Positions 1 through 7,790 of a DNA stretch of 12,436 nucleotides are shown here, one piece after another. The stretch is from Undivivens sp041654215 (GTDB taxonomy: Bacteria > Omnitrophota > Gorgyraeia > Gygaellales > Profunditerraquicolaceae). The translations under genes and the position numbers were made by a program. Location of the stretch: the NCBI GenBank assembly GCA_041654215.1, contig JBAZDY010000044.1, positions 1 through 12,436 of the forward strand, given 5' to 3'. Numbering within the stretch: the first letter of the stretch is position 1; every line of letters begins with the position of its first letter. The notes under the pieces were generated by a model. The model was given only the letters and a program-made list of their open reading frames with translations, had not been told where the DNA came from and did no database searches.

Positions 1-2
1 TG

Positions 3-1190
<1,188 letters not shown>

Positions 1191-1192
1191 AA

Positions 1193-1209
1193 CCCCGCGT
1201 TGCGCGGGG
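1193..1209 (+). terminator. Stem-loop after rho, no U-tract
   Basis: CCCCGCG (1193-1199) pairs perfectly with CGCGGGG (1203-1209) around a TTG loop, starting 2 bases after the rho stop codon. This gives a 7-bp all-GC stem. It is preceded by an A-run but followed by CAGGAG rather than T's, so it is not a canonical intrinsic terminator. It could be a weak attenuator, an RNA 3'-end stabiliser or a processing site between rho and rpmE. The hairpin is seen directly; its role is inferred. Confidence 0.35.
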
Positions 1210-1242
1210 CAGGAGTTATCGAACGAAAAGGAGAAGGAAGAA

Positions 1243-1449
1243 ATGAAAGAGAAGATACATCCCAAATACGAAGAAAGCGTGGTTGTCTGCGCATGCGGCA
1301 ACACCATACATACCCGTTCCACCAGACAAAACATCCGGGTCGAAGTCTGCTCGAAATGCCACCCGTTTTTTACCGGAAAGCAGAAGTTTGTGGATTCCGC
1401 CGGGCGGGTAGACAAGTTCGAGAAGAAGTACGGCAGGAAAAAGGCCTGA
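1243..1449 (+). CDS. rpmE: 50S ribosomal protein L31, zinc-binding form
   Basis: This 68-residue protein is L31 of the large ribosomal subunit, which bridges toward the small-subunit head. It is of the Cys-containing (C+) type: Cys16 and Cys18 (CACGN) plus Cys36 and Cys39 (CSKCHPFFTGKQ) form the zinc site. The start HPKYEE, RSTRQNIRVEVCS and the C-terminal GRVDKFEKKYG all match the family. The ATG at 1243 has a strong purine-rich site, AAGGAGAAGGA, just upstream. The length is normal for L31. It lies 52 nt after rho, a common pairing in bacteria, and 7 nt before prfA, so the two are probably cotranscribed. The Cys pattern predicts zinc-dependent stability; a zinc-free paralogue used under zinc limitation, if present, is not in this window. 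Confidence 0.97.
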   Translation: MKEKIHPKYEESVVVCACGNTIHTRSTRQNIRVEVCSKCHPFFTGKQKFVDSAGRVDKFEKKYGRKKA

Positions 1450-1456
1450 GAGGCGT

Positions 1457-2527
1457 ATGTTGAAGCATCTGAAGAAGCTCGAAGAGCGTTACTGCCGGCT
1501 GGAAGAATTGCTCGCCAGCGAAGAAGTCGTCTCCGACCTGGGAAAGTGCAGTAAATACGCCAGGGAGCTTGCGGAATTGCAGGAGCCCGTGAGGCTGCTG
1601 CGTCTGCATCGTAAGCTCTCCGCCGAACTGGAAGAGTTGAAGCACATGCGGCACGGGCACGAAGACCGGGAGATGGCGGAATTGGTCAACCGGGAAGAAA
1701 CGGCGCTGAAACAAAAGCTCGCCGGGTTTGAAGAACGTTTGCAGTCGATGCTGGAAGAAGAGGAAGGCAACGCCGACAGGGATATCATTGTCGAGATCCG
1801 CCAGGGCACCGGCGGCATGGAGGCCGCGCTGTTCGCGGCGGTGCTCTACCGTATGTATAACAAGTACGCAGACGGCAAGGGCTGGAAAGTGGAGTCTATG
1901 TCGGTGAGCGAAACCGAGCTGGGCGGAATTAAAGAGGTCGTTTTCAGCATCAGCGGCAAAGGCGCCTATAGGTGCATGCGTTTTGAAAGCGGGGTGCATC
2001 GTGTGCAGCGCGTCCCTGAGACGGAGTCGCAGGGACGGATACACACCTCCACGGCCACGGTGGCGGTGCTGGTGGAACCGGAAGACGTGGAAATGGCGAT
2101 CGACCCGGGAGACCTGAAGATAGACACCTACAGATCTTCCGGCCCGGGCGGCCAGCATATGCAAAAAACCGATTCCGCTGTCAGGATCACGCATATCCCC
2201 ACCGGCGTAGTGGTATCCTGCCAGGACGAGCGCTCCCAGCTGAAGAACAAGAACAAGGCGATGAGGATACTGCGCGCCAAGATTCTGGAGAGGAAACAGG
2301 AGGAAGAGCGGAAAAAGGTAACCACTGAACGGCGTTCCCAGATCGGTTCCGGCGAGAGAAGCGAGAAAATCCGGACTTATAATTACCCCGACCGCCGCGT
2401 CACGGATCATCGTATCAATTTCACGGTGCACAGGCTGGAAGCGGTGCTGGAGGGGGAATTGGAAGAGATATCCGGGGCATTGCTTAAAGCGGAAAAAGAA
2501 GCTAAACTAAAGGAAAAGCAGGAATGA
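1457..2527 (+). CDS. prfA: Peptide chain release factor 1 (RF1)
   Basis: RF1 recognises UAA and UAG in the ribosomal A site and triggers peptide release. At 356 residues it has the usual RF1 length. The N-terminal ~100 residues are a charged coiled helical domain. The codon-recognition tripeptide PxT is present as Pro187-Glu188-Thr189 (RVPETESQGRIHTS), which marks RF1 rather than RF2 (SPF). The catalytic GGQ is at 231-233 within RSSGPGGQHMQKTDSAVRITH; this Gln is the substrate of PrmC. YNYPDRRVTDHRINFT near the C-terminus is also typical. The ATG at 1457 is 7 nt after the rpmE stop, with only a short GAGAGG upstream, so coupling to rpmE translation is likely. prmC follows after 13 nt, the classic enzyme-substrate pairing. 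Confidence 0.98.
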   Translation: MLKHLKKLEERYCRLEELLASEEVVSDLGKCSKYARELAELQEPVRLLRLHRKLSAELEELKHMRHGHEDREMAELVNREETALKQKLAGFEERLQSMLEEEEGNADRDIIVEIRQGTGGMEAALFAAVLYRMYNKYADGKGWKVESMSVSETELGGIKEVVFSISGKGAYRCMRFESGVHRVQRVPETESQGRIHTSTATVAVLVEPEDVEMAIDPGDLKIDTYRSSGPGGQHMQKTDSAVRITHIPTGVVVSCQDERSQLKNKNKAMRILRAKILERKQEEERKKVTTERRSQIGSGERSEKIRTYNYPDRRVTDHRINFTVHRLEAVLEGELEEISGALLKAEKEAKLKEKQE

Positions 2528-2540
2528 CCAGTTTTTTGCT

Positions 2541-3317
2541 ATGAACGAAGCGGAACTTTTATTTACCGGTTTGTTGGAATGCAGCAGGACATCCCTTTAT
2601 ACCGGCGGCAGGCAAAAGCTGCCGGAAGGCAAGGGGAGTTTGATCGCCGGTATCCTGAGAAGGCGTATTAAAGGCGAACCGCTGCAGTATATACTCGGCA
2701 GGACTGAATTCATGGGGTTGGATTTCCGCGTCACTCCCGATGTGCTTATCCCCAGGCCGGAGACCGAGATACTGGTGGAGACCGTTCTGGGATATGCCGG
2801 CGAGGCAGGAGCTCGTCCGCGCATCCTCGATATAGGCGCCGGTTCAGGGTGCGTGGCGGTCAGCCTCGCTCATTACCTGCCGCAAAGCGCTGTCTGCGCC
2901 GTGGATATCTCCGCGACGGCGCTGCAGGTGGCGCGGGAAAACGCCTCCGCCAACCGCTGCAGGGTAGATTTTCTGAACGCAGATTTATTCCCTCCCGGAG
3001 ACGGGGAGTTTGACATCGTAGTTTCCAACCCTCCTTATATCCCGGATGGGGAGTTGGGGTTTTTGCAGCGCGAGGTGCTTTTTGAACCGCGGCAGGCCCT
3101 CAGCGGAGGCGGTGACGGGCTGGATTTTTACCGCCGTATCTGCGCCGGCTGCGCCGGACGCCTGGTTTCTTCCGGCCTGCTGATTGTGGAGATAGGATAC
3201 GGTCAGGCGCAAGACGTGCGCGCCCTGATTTCTTCCGTGCCCGGCATGAAAGTGGAAGATACCGTTAAAGATTACGCGGGAATAGAACGGATTGTTGTAG
3301 CCCGCAGGCAGTCTTAG
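2541..3317 (+). CDS. prmC: Release factor glutamine methyltransferase PrmC (HemK)
   Basis: PrmC N5-methylates the GGQ glutamine of RF1 and RF2 using S-adenosylmethionine, which improves termination. The 258-residue protein shows the family core: IPRPETE at 70-76, the SAM-binding motif LDIGAGSGC at 96-104, VDIS at 121-124, the substrate-Gln motif NPPYIP at 163-168 and a C-terminal KDYAGIERIVVAR. The N-terminal helical domain is short: it begins at what corresponds to the EAELL region and lacks roughly 15-20 residues relative to E. coli PrmC. An in-frame TAA at 2508-2510 and no other start codon before 2541 rule out a longer form. No good Shine-Dalgarno precedes the ATG, so translation probably relies on coupling to prfA. 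Confidence 0.96.
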   Translation: MNEAELLFTGLLECSRTSLYTGGRQKLPEGKGSLIAGILRRRIKGEPLQYILGRTEFMGLDFRVTPDVLIPRPETEILVETVLGYAGEAGARPRILDIGAGSGCVAVSLAHYLPQSAVCAVDISATALQVARENASANRCRVDFLNADLFPPGDGEFDIVVSNPPYIPDGELGFLQREVLFEPRQALSGGGDGLDFYRRICAGCAGRLVSSGLLIVEIGYGQAQDVRALISSVPGMKVEDTVKDYAGIERIVVARRQS

Positions 3318-3352
3318 AAGCGGATTTCAGGATCGTTCGTTCAGGGAAGAAA

Positions 3353-3371
3353 CCCCGGCTTCAGCCCGGGG
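3353..3371 (+). terminator. Stem-loop in the prmC-murA gap, no U-tract
   Basis: CCCCGG (3353-3358) pairs with CCGGGG (3366-3371) around a 7-nt loop in the 81-nt gap between prmC and murA. An alternative pairing has an inner GGC/GCC stem with a bulge. The sequence after the stem (AGCTTCATT) is only mildly T-rich, so this is at best a weak terminator or attenuator. It resembles the hairpin behind rho in having an A-run followed by CCCCG. I see no convincing sigma70 promoter in the gap. Role inferred. Confidence 0.35.
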
Positions 3372-3398
3372 AGCTTCATTATTAAAGGAGCGGCATAG

Positions 3399-4661
3399 AT
3401 GGACAAGCTTATCATAGAAGGCGGGGTCAGGCTGAAGGGAGAAGTGAGCGTTTCCGGGGCCAAGAATTCGGTTCTGCCCATACTGGCGGCAACCCTGCTT
3501 ACCGACGAACCCTGCGTGCTCCAAAGGGTCCCGAACCTCAGGGATACCATGACCATGCTGAAGATATTGCGTTCCCTGGGCAAGAACGTCGAGTATGATA
3601 AAGGCACGGTGCGCATACTGGCGACAAAACATTGCGGGCATGTAGCCGACTATAAGCTGGTTTCCACCATGCGCGCTTCTTTTTGCGTCCTCGGCCCGCT
3701 GCTCGGCAAGCTCAGGAAGGCGAAAGTGTCCCTGCCAGGCGGTTGCGTCATCGGCCTTCGGCCGGTGGACCTGCACATCAAGGGTCTGCAGGCTCTGGGA
3801 GCCGATATCGACGTGCAGGGGGGCTACGTGGTCGCCGACGCCTCCGGGTTGAAAGGCGGGTATGTTTATCTCGGCGGAGTTTTCGGCTCTTCGGTGCTGG
3901 CCACCGACAACGTGATGATGACGGCCGTGCTGGCGCCGGGGAAGACTGTGATAGAATCGGCCGCCTGCGAACCGGAAGTGGCGGACCTGGCGGAGTTCCT
4001 GATCAAAATGGGCGCCAGAATCAAAGGCCACGGGACTCCGGTTATAGAGATCGAAGGGGTGAAATCACTGCGCGGAGCCGAACACAGGATTATACCCGAC
4101 AGGATAGAGGCCGGGACTTTCATACTGGCGGCTTTGATCACCAAAGGCGATGTCAAGCTGAAGAACGTGATGCCGGAGCATCTGGGAGCGATGTTCGATA
4201 AATTGATCCAGGCCGGCGCTTCGCTGCAGCGGCATGACCATATGGTGCGCGCTTCCCTTAGAAGGGATTTGAAACCGCTCAGCATAACCACGCTTCCTTA
4301 CCCGGGTTTCCCTACCGATATGCAGGCTCAGATAATGAGTCTGATGTGCGTTACTCCGGGTATCAGCGTGATAACCGAGAAAATATATCCGGACAGATTC
4401 ATGCACGTCGCCGAGCTTAACCGCATGGGCGCGCGCATCCAGCGTGAAGGGCCTTACGCGATCGTGGAAGGAGTAAAGAAACTTTCCGGGGCGCCGGTAA
4501 TGGCCTCGGACCTGCGCGCTTCGGCTTCCCTGGTCCTTGCCGGGCTGGTGGCAGGCGGCAAGACCTCCATTTCAAGGATATACCACCTGGAACGCGGTTA
4601 TGAAGGCATAGAGGAGAAATTCAGGAACCTGGGCGCCAGGATCCGGCGCCAGAAGGAATAA
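3399..4661 (+). CDS. murA: UDP-N-acetylglucosamine 1-carboxyvinyltransferase MurA
   Basis: MurA transfers enolpyruvate from PEP to UDP-GlcNAc, the first committed step of peptidoglycan synthesis in the cytoplasm. The 420-residue length is standard. The EPSP-synthase-like fold motifs are present: Lys22-Asn23 in GAKNSVLPILAATLL, the catalytic loop SLPGGCVIGLRPVDLHI with Cys116 (equivalent to E. coli Cys115), the EKIYPDRFMHVAELNRMGARI segment and DLRASASLVLAGLVAGG. A cysteine rather than aspartate in the loop predicts sensitivity to fosfomycin at the target level. The ATG at 3399 has AAGGAG 9 nt upstream. The gene sits between prmC and trpG and is transcribed the same way. The identification is firm. 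A second copy elsewhere in the genome cannot be judged from here. Confidence 0.98.
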   Translation: MDKLIIEGGVRLKGEVSVSGAKNSVLPILAATLLTDEPCVLQRVPNLRDTMTMLKILRSLGKNVEYDKGTVRILATKHCGHVADYKLVSTMRASFCVLGPLLGKLRKAKVSLPGGCVIGLRPVDLHIKGLQALGADIDVQGGYVVADASGLKGGYVYLGGVFGSSVLATDNVMMTAVLAPGKTVIESAACEPEVADLAEFLIKMGARIKGHGTPVIEIEGVKSLRGAEHRIIPDRIEAGTFILAALITKGDVKLKNVMPEHLGAMFDKLIQAGASLQRHDHMVRASLRRDLKPLSITTLPYPGFPTDMQAQIMSLMCVTPGISVITEKIYPDRFMHVAELNRMGARIQREGPYAIVEGVKKLSGAPVMASDLRASASLVLAGLVAGGKTSISRIYHLERGYEGIEEKFRNLGARIRRQKE

Positions 4662-4718
4662 CCGACCGGAGCGAAAAGGTTTTTTTCTAAAGGCGGGAGT
4701 TTACCAAGGAGCGGCAAG

Positions 4719-5282
4719 ATGGTCCTGATGATAGATAACTACGATTCCTTCACTTATAATATAGTCCAGTACCTGGCTGATCTCGGCTGCCGGGTCAAGG
4801 TGATCAGGAACGACAAGATAGATGCCGCGGGAGTGCGGCGTCTATGCCCGGAACGCCTGGTCATCTCGCCGGGCCCCGGAGCTCCCCGGGACGCGGGCAT
4901 ATCCTGCAGCCTGATCTCGGAATTCTCCGGCAGGATACCTATCCTCGGTGTCTGCCTGGGGCACCAGTGTATAGGAGAGGTTTTCGGCGGAAAAACAGTG
5001 CACGCCAAATCAATCATGCACGGAAAGACCTCGCGCATTTATCACCGCGGCAAAGGGGTGTTCAAAGGCCTGCCTAATCCGTTCGAAGCGACCAGGTATC
5101 ATTCTCTTGCGGTGGAAGAAACATCTTTGCCCCGGTGTCTGGAGGTCACGGCCAGGACGAAGGACGGGGAGATTATGGGGCTGCAGCACAGAAGATACAA
5201 AGTTTACGGCGTGCAGTTTCATCCGGAATCGATATTGACCGGCTGCGGCAAACAACTTCTAAAGAACTTCCTGGCCATATGA
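4719..5282 (+). CDS. trpG: Anthranilate/aminodeoxychorismate synthase glutamine amidotransferase subunit
   Basis: This 187-residue class I glutamine amidotransferase supplies ammonia from glutamine to the chorismate-binding subunit TrpE (or PabB). Seen in the sequence: N-terminal IDNYDSFTYNIVQYL, the oxyanion region ISPGPGAP (49-56), the nucleophile Cys79 in LGVCLGHQ, HSLAVE, and the His168/Glu170 pair in YGVQFHPESILT. The catalytic triad is therefore complete. The ATG at 4719 has AAGGAG 7 nt upstream. It overlaps trpD by 4 nt (ATGA), supporting a tryptophan role, though a shared TrpG/PabA role is possible because the sequence alone does not separate the two. No trpE is adjacent, so its partner is encoded elsewhere. 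Its upstream gap carries a T7 run but no trp leader peptide that I can see. Confidence 0.95.
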   Translation: MVLMIDNYDSFTYNIVQYLADLGCRVKVIRNDKIDAAGVRRLCPERLVISPGPGAPRDAGISCSLISEFSGRIPILGVCLGHQCIGEVFGGKTVHAKSIMHGKTSRIYHRGKGVFKGLPNPFEATRYHSLAVEETSLPRCLEVTARTKDGEIMGLQHRRYKVYGVQFHPESILTGCGKQLLKNFLAI

Positions 5283-6298
5283 TAGAGAGATACACACAAC
5301 TGCTGCTTGAAGGGAAGGTCCTTTCTTCCGCGGAAATGTCGGAGGCGATGGAGACCATAATGTCCGGGTTCGAGGGGACGGATGCCGTCGCGGATTTCCT
5401 GCGGGCGTTGTCCGGCCGCGAGACCGTGGAAGAGGTCACGGCCGCCGCAGAAGTTATGCGCGGGCATTGCCTGAAGATCCATACCGGAAGGGCCGACGTG
5501 CTGGATACCTGCGGCACGGGCGGGGACAAAAAAGGTACTTTCAACGTCTCCACCGCCGCGGCGTTCGTGGCGGCCGGCTGCGGCATTACCGTGGCCAAGC
5601 ACGGCAACCGCTCGGTTTCCAGCAACTGCGGCAGCGCCGATATCCTCGAGGCCTGCGGCATCAACATCTGCCTCTCTCCGGAACAGACTAAAGAATGTCT
5701 CTTGAAGACCGGGATCGCTTTTCTTTTCGCCCCGGCTTTTCATCCCTCGGTCAGGTATGCCATGCCCGCCCGCAGGCAGATAAAAGGCAGGACTATTTTT
5801 AATCTCCTCGGACCTCTGGTCAATCCCGCCGGGACCAGGCACCAGCTCGTAGGCGTCTACGAGCGCAACAAGACCTGTTTTGTTTGCGAGGTGTTGGCCA
5901 ACCTGGGCTCACTCCATGTCCTGGCGGTGCACGGCAGCGACGGGCTGGACGAAATAACTATCGGCGGAGTCACTTATGTCTGTGAATTCAACCGCGGTAA
6001 CCTGCGCGAGTTTGAGATATCCCCCGAAGACATGGGGTTTCCGAGAAGAGAACTCTCTTCCATTGCCGGCAACGGGCCGGCAGCGAACGCCGTTATAATG
6101 CTCGATGTATTGCAAGGGGCCTCCGGTGCTTACCGCGACACCGTGCTGATGAACGCCGCCGCCGCTATCTACGCCGCCGACGCCGCGTCTTCCCTGGAGG
6201 AAGCGATGCAGAAGGCGGCCAGCGCGCTGGATTCGGGCAGGGCGCTGGAAAAGTTCAATCTCCTGAGAGAATTTACGGTCAAGCAGGAGAAAAAATGA
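5279..6298 (+). CDS. trpD: Anthranilate phosphoribosyltransferase
   Basis: TrpD joins anthranilate to PRPP to give phosphoribosyl-anthranilate, the second step of tryptophan synthesis. The chosen ATG at 5279 overlaps the trpG stop (ATGA) and gives 339 residues, the normal length, beginning MIERYTQLLLEGKVLSSAEM. The frame is open back to 5135, but that extension lies wholly inside trpG and matches nothing in the family. Motifs: the PRPP-binding CGTGGD (78-83), FNVSTAAAFVAAG, KHGNRSVSSNCGSADILE (107-124), RTIFNLLGPLVNP, and VHGSDGLDEIT with the metal-binding Asp224-Glu225. No clear Shine-Dalgarno is present, so translation is probably coupled to trpG. The end overlaps trpC by 4 nt. Confidence 0.97.
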   Translation: MIERYTQLLLEGKVLSSAEMSEAMETIMSGFEGTDAVADFLRALSGRETVEEVTAAAEVMRGHCLKIHTGRADVLDTCGTGGDKKGTFNVSTAAAFVAAGCGITVAKHGNRSVSSNCGSADILEACGINICLSPEQTKECLLKTGIAFLFAPAFHPSVRYAMPARRQIKGRTIFNLLGPLVNPAGTRHQLVGVYERNKTCFVCEVLANLGSLHVLAVHGSDGLDEITIGGVTYVCEFNRGNLREFEISPEDMGFPRRELSSIAGNGPAANAVIMLDVLQGASGAYRDTVLMNAAAAIYAADAASSLEEAMQKAASALDSGRALEKFNLLREFTVKQEKK

Positions 6299-7080
6299 AG
6301 AAAGACATCTTGAAAGAGATAGTAAAGCACAAGAGGGAAAGGCTGGCTGCGACTATGGAGCAGCTGCCGGAAGAGGAAGTCAAAGCGAGGCTGAAGGATA
6401 TCCCGCCGCCTTTGCCGTTCAGGCAGGCGATAGTAAAACCGAGGGAGATCTCTCTTATCGCCGAGGTGAAAAAAGCTTCCCCTTCGGCAGGAGTGATACG
6501 GGAACGGTTTTCCCCGGTTGAGATAGCCGCTGCTTATGAACAGGCCGGTGCCCAGGCGCTTTCCGTGCTTACCGAAGAAGACTTTTTTTACGGTTCGCCC
6601 GTCTATCTGCAGGAGATCAGGAGAAGCGTTAAGATCCCGGTGCTGCGCAAGGACTTTCTGCTCGAACCTTACCAGGTTTACGAGTCGCGCATGCTGGGGG
6701 CCGACGCTATACTCCTGATCGCCGACCTGCTCTCCAAGGACAAGTTGAGCGAACTATACGGTATCGCCTCCGGACTGGGGATGGACTGTCTGATAGAGTC
6801 GCACGGCGAAAAGGACTTGAAGAAAGCGGTATCTTTGAAATTTCCCCTGCTGGGATTGAATAACCGCGATTTGCGCACCCTGGAAGTGGACATTAAGACC
6901 ACGGAGAGGCTTTATCCCCTTGTGCCCAAAGACAGGAATGTGGTGGTGGAGAGCGGGATACGCAGTCGTTCCGACGTCCTTTTTCTGAAAGTGCTGGGAG
7001 TGAGCGCGGTGCTCATCGGCTCCGTCTTTATGGAAAGCGCGGATATCGGCGCCAAAGTGAACGAGGTGATGGGGTGGTAG
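6295..7080 (+). CDS. trpC: Indole-3-glycerol phosphate synthase
   Basis: TrpC closes and decarboxylates carboxyphenylamino-deoxyribulose phosphate to indole-3-glycerol phosphate. It is a 261-residue monofunctional TIM barrel, separate from TrpF (unlike the E. coli fusion). Family motifs: IAEVKKASPSAGVIR with Lys59, SVLTEEDFFYGS (90-101), VLRKDFLLEPYQVYESRMLGAD with the catalytic Lys119, Glu168 in LIESH, GLNNRDLRTLEVD (187-199) and the phosphate-binding VVESGIRSRSDV. The ATG at 6295 overlaps the trpD stop (ATGA) and has AGGAG 5 nt upstream. It overlaps trpF by 7 nt. All catalytic positions I can place are intact. Confidence 0.97.
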   Translation: MKKDILKEIVKHKRERLAATMEQLPEEEVKARLKDIPPPLPFRQAIVKPREISLIAEVKKASPSAGVIRERFSPVEIAAAYEQAGAQALSVLTEEDFFYGSPVYLQEIRRSVKIPVLRKDFLLEPYQVYESRMLGADAILLIADLLSKDKLSELYGIASGLGMDCLIESHGEKDLKKAVSLKFPLLGLNNRDLRTLEVDIKTTERLYPLVPKDRNVVVESGIRSRSDVLFLKVLGVSAVLIGSVFMESADIGAKVNEVMGW

Positions 7081-7709
7081 CGCTAAAGCGTCCGCTGGTC
7101 AAGATCTGCGGTATAACCAGTTTGCGGGACGCGCTTGCCGCGGCCGATGCCGGTTGCGACGCGCTGGGGTTCATTTTCTACCGCGGAAGCCCGCGTTACA
7201 TTACTCCGGAGAAAGCCGCGCGTATAATCTCCTCGCTGCCGGGAAAGATATTGAAGGTCGGGGTTTTCGTGGATGCTCCGAAGGCGTACATCCTGAGAGC
7301 GGTGAAGGATTGCGCCCTCGACGCTGTGCAACTGCACGGGAAAGAACCCCCGGAATACTGCGCCGGTCTTAAAGGGATCAAATTGATAAAAGCCTTCGGG
7401 CTTAAATTACCTCCGGACCCCGCGGTTTTGAGGCAATACAGGGGGGTATGGGCGTTTCTTTTCGACGCCTACGCTCCTAAAGCCAAAGGCGGGACAGGGC
7501 AGACCTTTGACTGGGATATGCTTTTCGGACTGAAGATAAAGAATAAGGTATTCCTTTCCGGCGGCCTGCACGCCGGAAACGTCGCGCGCGCGATAAAAAA
7601 AGTCCGGCCCGACTGGGTGGACGCCGGCAGCCGTCTGGAGAGCGCCCCGGGCAAGAAAGACATATGTAAAATGTCGGCGTTTATTGCGGCCGTGACCAGG
7701 CATAAATAG
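7074..7709 (+). CDS. trpF: Phosphoribosylanthranilate isomerase
   Basis: TrpF performs the Amadori rearrangement of phosphoribosyl-anthranilate. At 211 residues it is a normal TIM barrel with the catalytic pair Cys12 (KICGIT) and Asp131 (LFDAYAP), plus LGFIFYRGSPRYI, VGVFVD, QLHG, GGTGQTFDW (139-147) and LSGGLHAGNV (161-170). The segment that usually reads VDxSSGVE (phosphate binding) is VDAGSRLESAPGKKD here (182-196), an atypical version. The start is GTG at 7074, inside the trpC end, with GAGGTGAT just upstream; there is no in-frame ATG nearby. An 81-nt AT-rich gap follows before trpB. Function is well supported despite the variant loop. Confidence 0.95.
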   Translation: MVALKRPLVKICGITSLRDALAAADAGCDALGFIFYRGSPRYITPEKAARIISSLPGKILKVGVFVDAPKAYILRAVKDCALDAVQLHGKEPPEYCAGLKGIKLIKAFGLKLPPDPAVLRQYRGVWAFLFDAYAPKAKGGTGQTFDWDMLFGLKIKNKVFLSGGLHAGNVARAIKKVRPDWVDAGSRLESAPGKKDICKMSAFIAAVTRHK

Positions 7710-7710
7710 C

Positions 7711-7750
7711 TTTACCGGATTTTACGTTTGTGATAGATTAAACAAAATGT
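7711..7750 (+). promoter_or_regulatory. Candidate internal promoter and inverted repeat before trpB
   Basis: The trpF-trpB gap is clearly more AT-rich than its surroundings. TTTACC (7711-7716), 17 nt, then TAGATT (7734-7739) resembles a sigma70 promoter with 4/6 matches in each box, and an extended -10 TG at 7731-7732. ACGTTTGT (7724-7731) and ACAAAATGT (7742-7750) form an imperfect inverted repeat around the -10, with one bulge and one G-T pair, which could be an operator or an RNA hairpin. It would let trpB, trpA and the two downstream genes be expressed apart from trpGDCF. Inference from pattern only. Confidence 0.35.
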
Positions 7751-7790
7751 GTTAACCGGACGAAGGCGTATGCCGGACCGGAAGGATGAT

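Noticed and set aside
2012..2023. PET instead of PAT/PVT in the RF1 codon-recognition tripeptide
   Set aside because: The middle position of PxT varies; Pro and Thr are kept, so this is normal RF1 and not a recoded specificity.
1370..2431. 353-codon open frame on the - strand opposite prfA
   Set aside because: It lies wholly antisense to a firmly identified gene. Its His/Arg/Leu-rich composition is typical of a shadow frame in GC-rich DNA, and it has no family motif.
2532..2537. T6 run in the prfA-prmC gap as a terminator
   Set aside because: No stem precedes it, and terminating between these coupled genes would make little sense.
3683..4201. 172-codon + frame inside murA
   Set aside because: Arg/Gly-rich translation of a second frame of murA; no family resemblance and no RBS.
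4662..4718. Trp leader peptide or T-box ahead of trpG
   Set aside because: The 57-nt gap is too short, has no Trp-codon-rich small frame and no T-box specifier or antiterminator pattern.
5135..5278. Extended trpD start inside trpG
   Set aside because: It would add 48 residues unlike any TrpD. The ATGA junction at 5279 gives the standard N-terminus.
7751..7756. GTTAAC as a TrpR operator core before trpB
   Set aside because: Only the central six bases match the E. coli trp operator; the flanking CTAG/CTAG arms are missing.
7749..7790. Earlier trpB starts (GTG 7749, ATG 7770)
   Set aside because: They add a charged tail absent from the family. ATG 7791 has the better RBS and a family-like beginning, though 7770 cannot be fully excluded.
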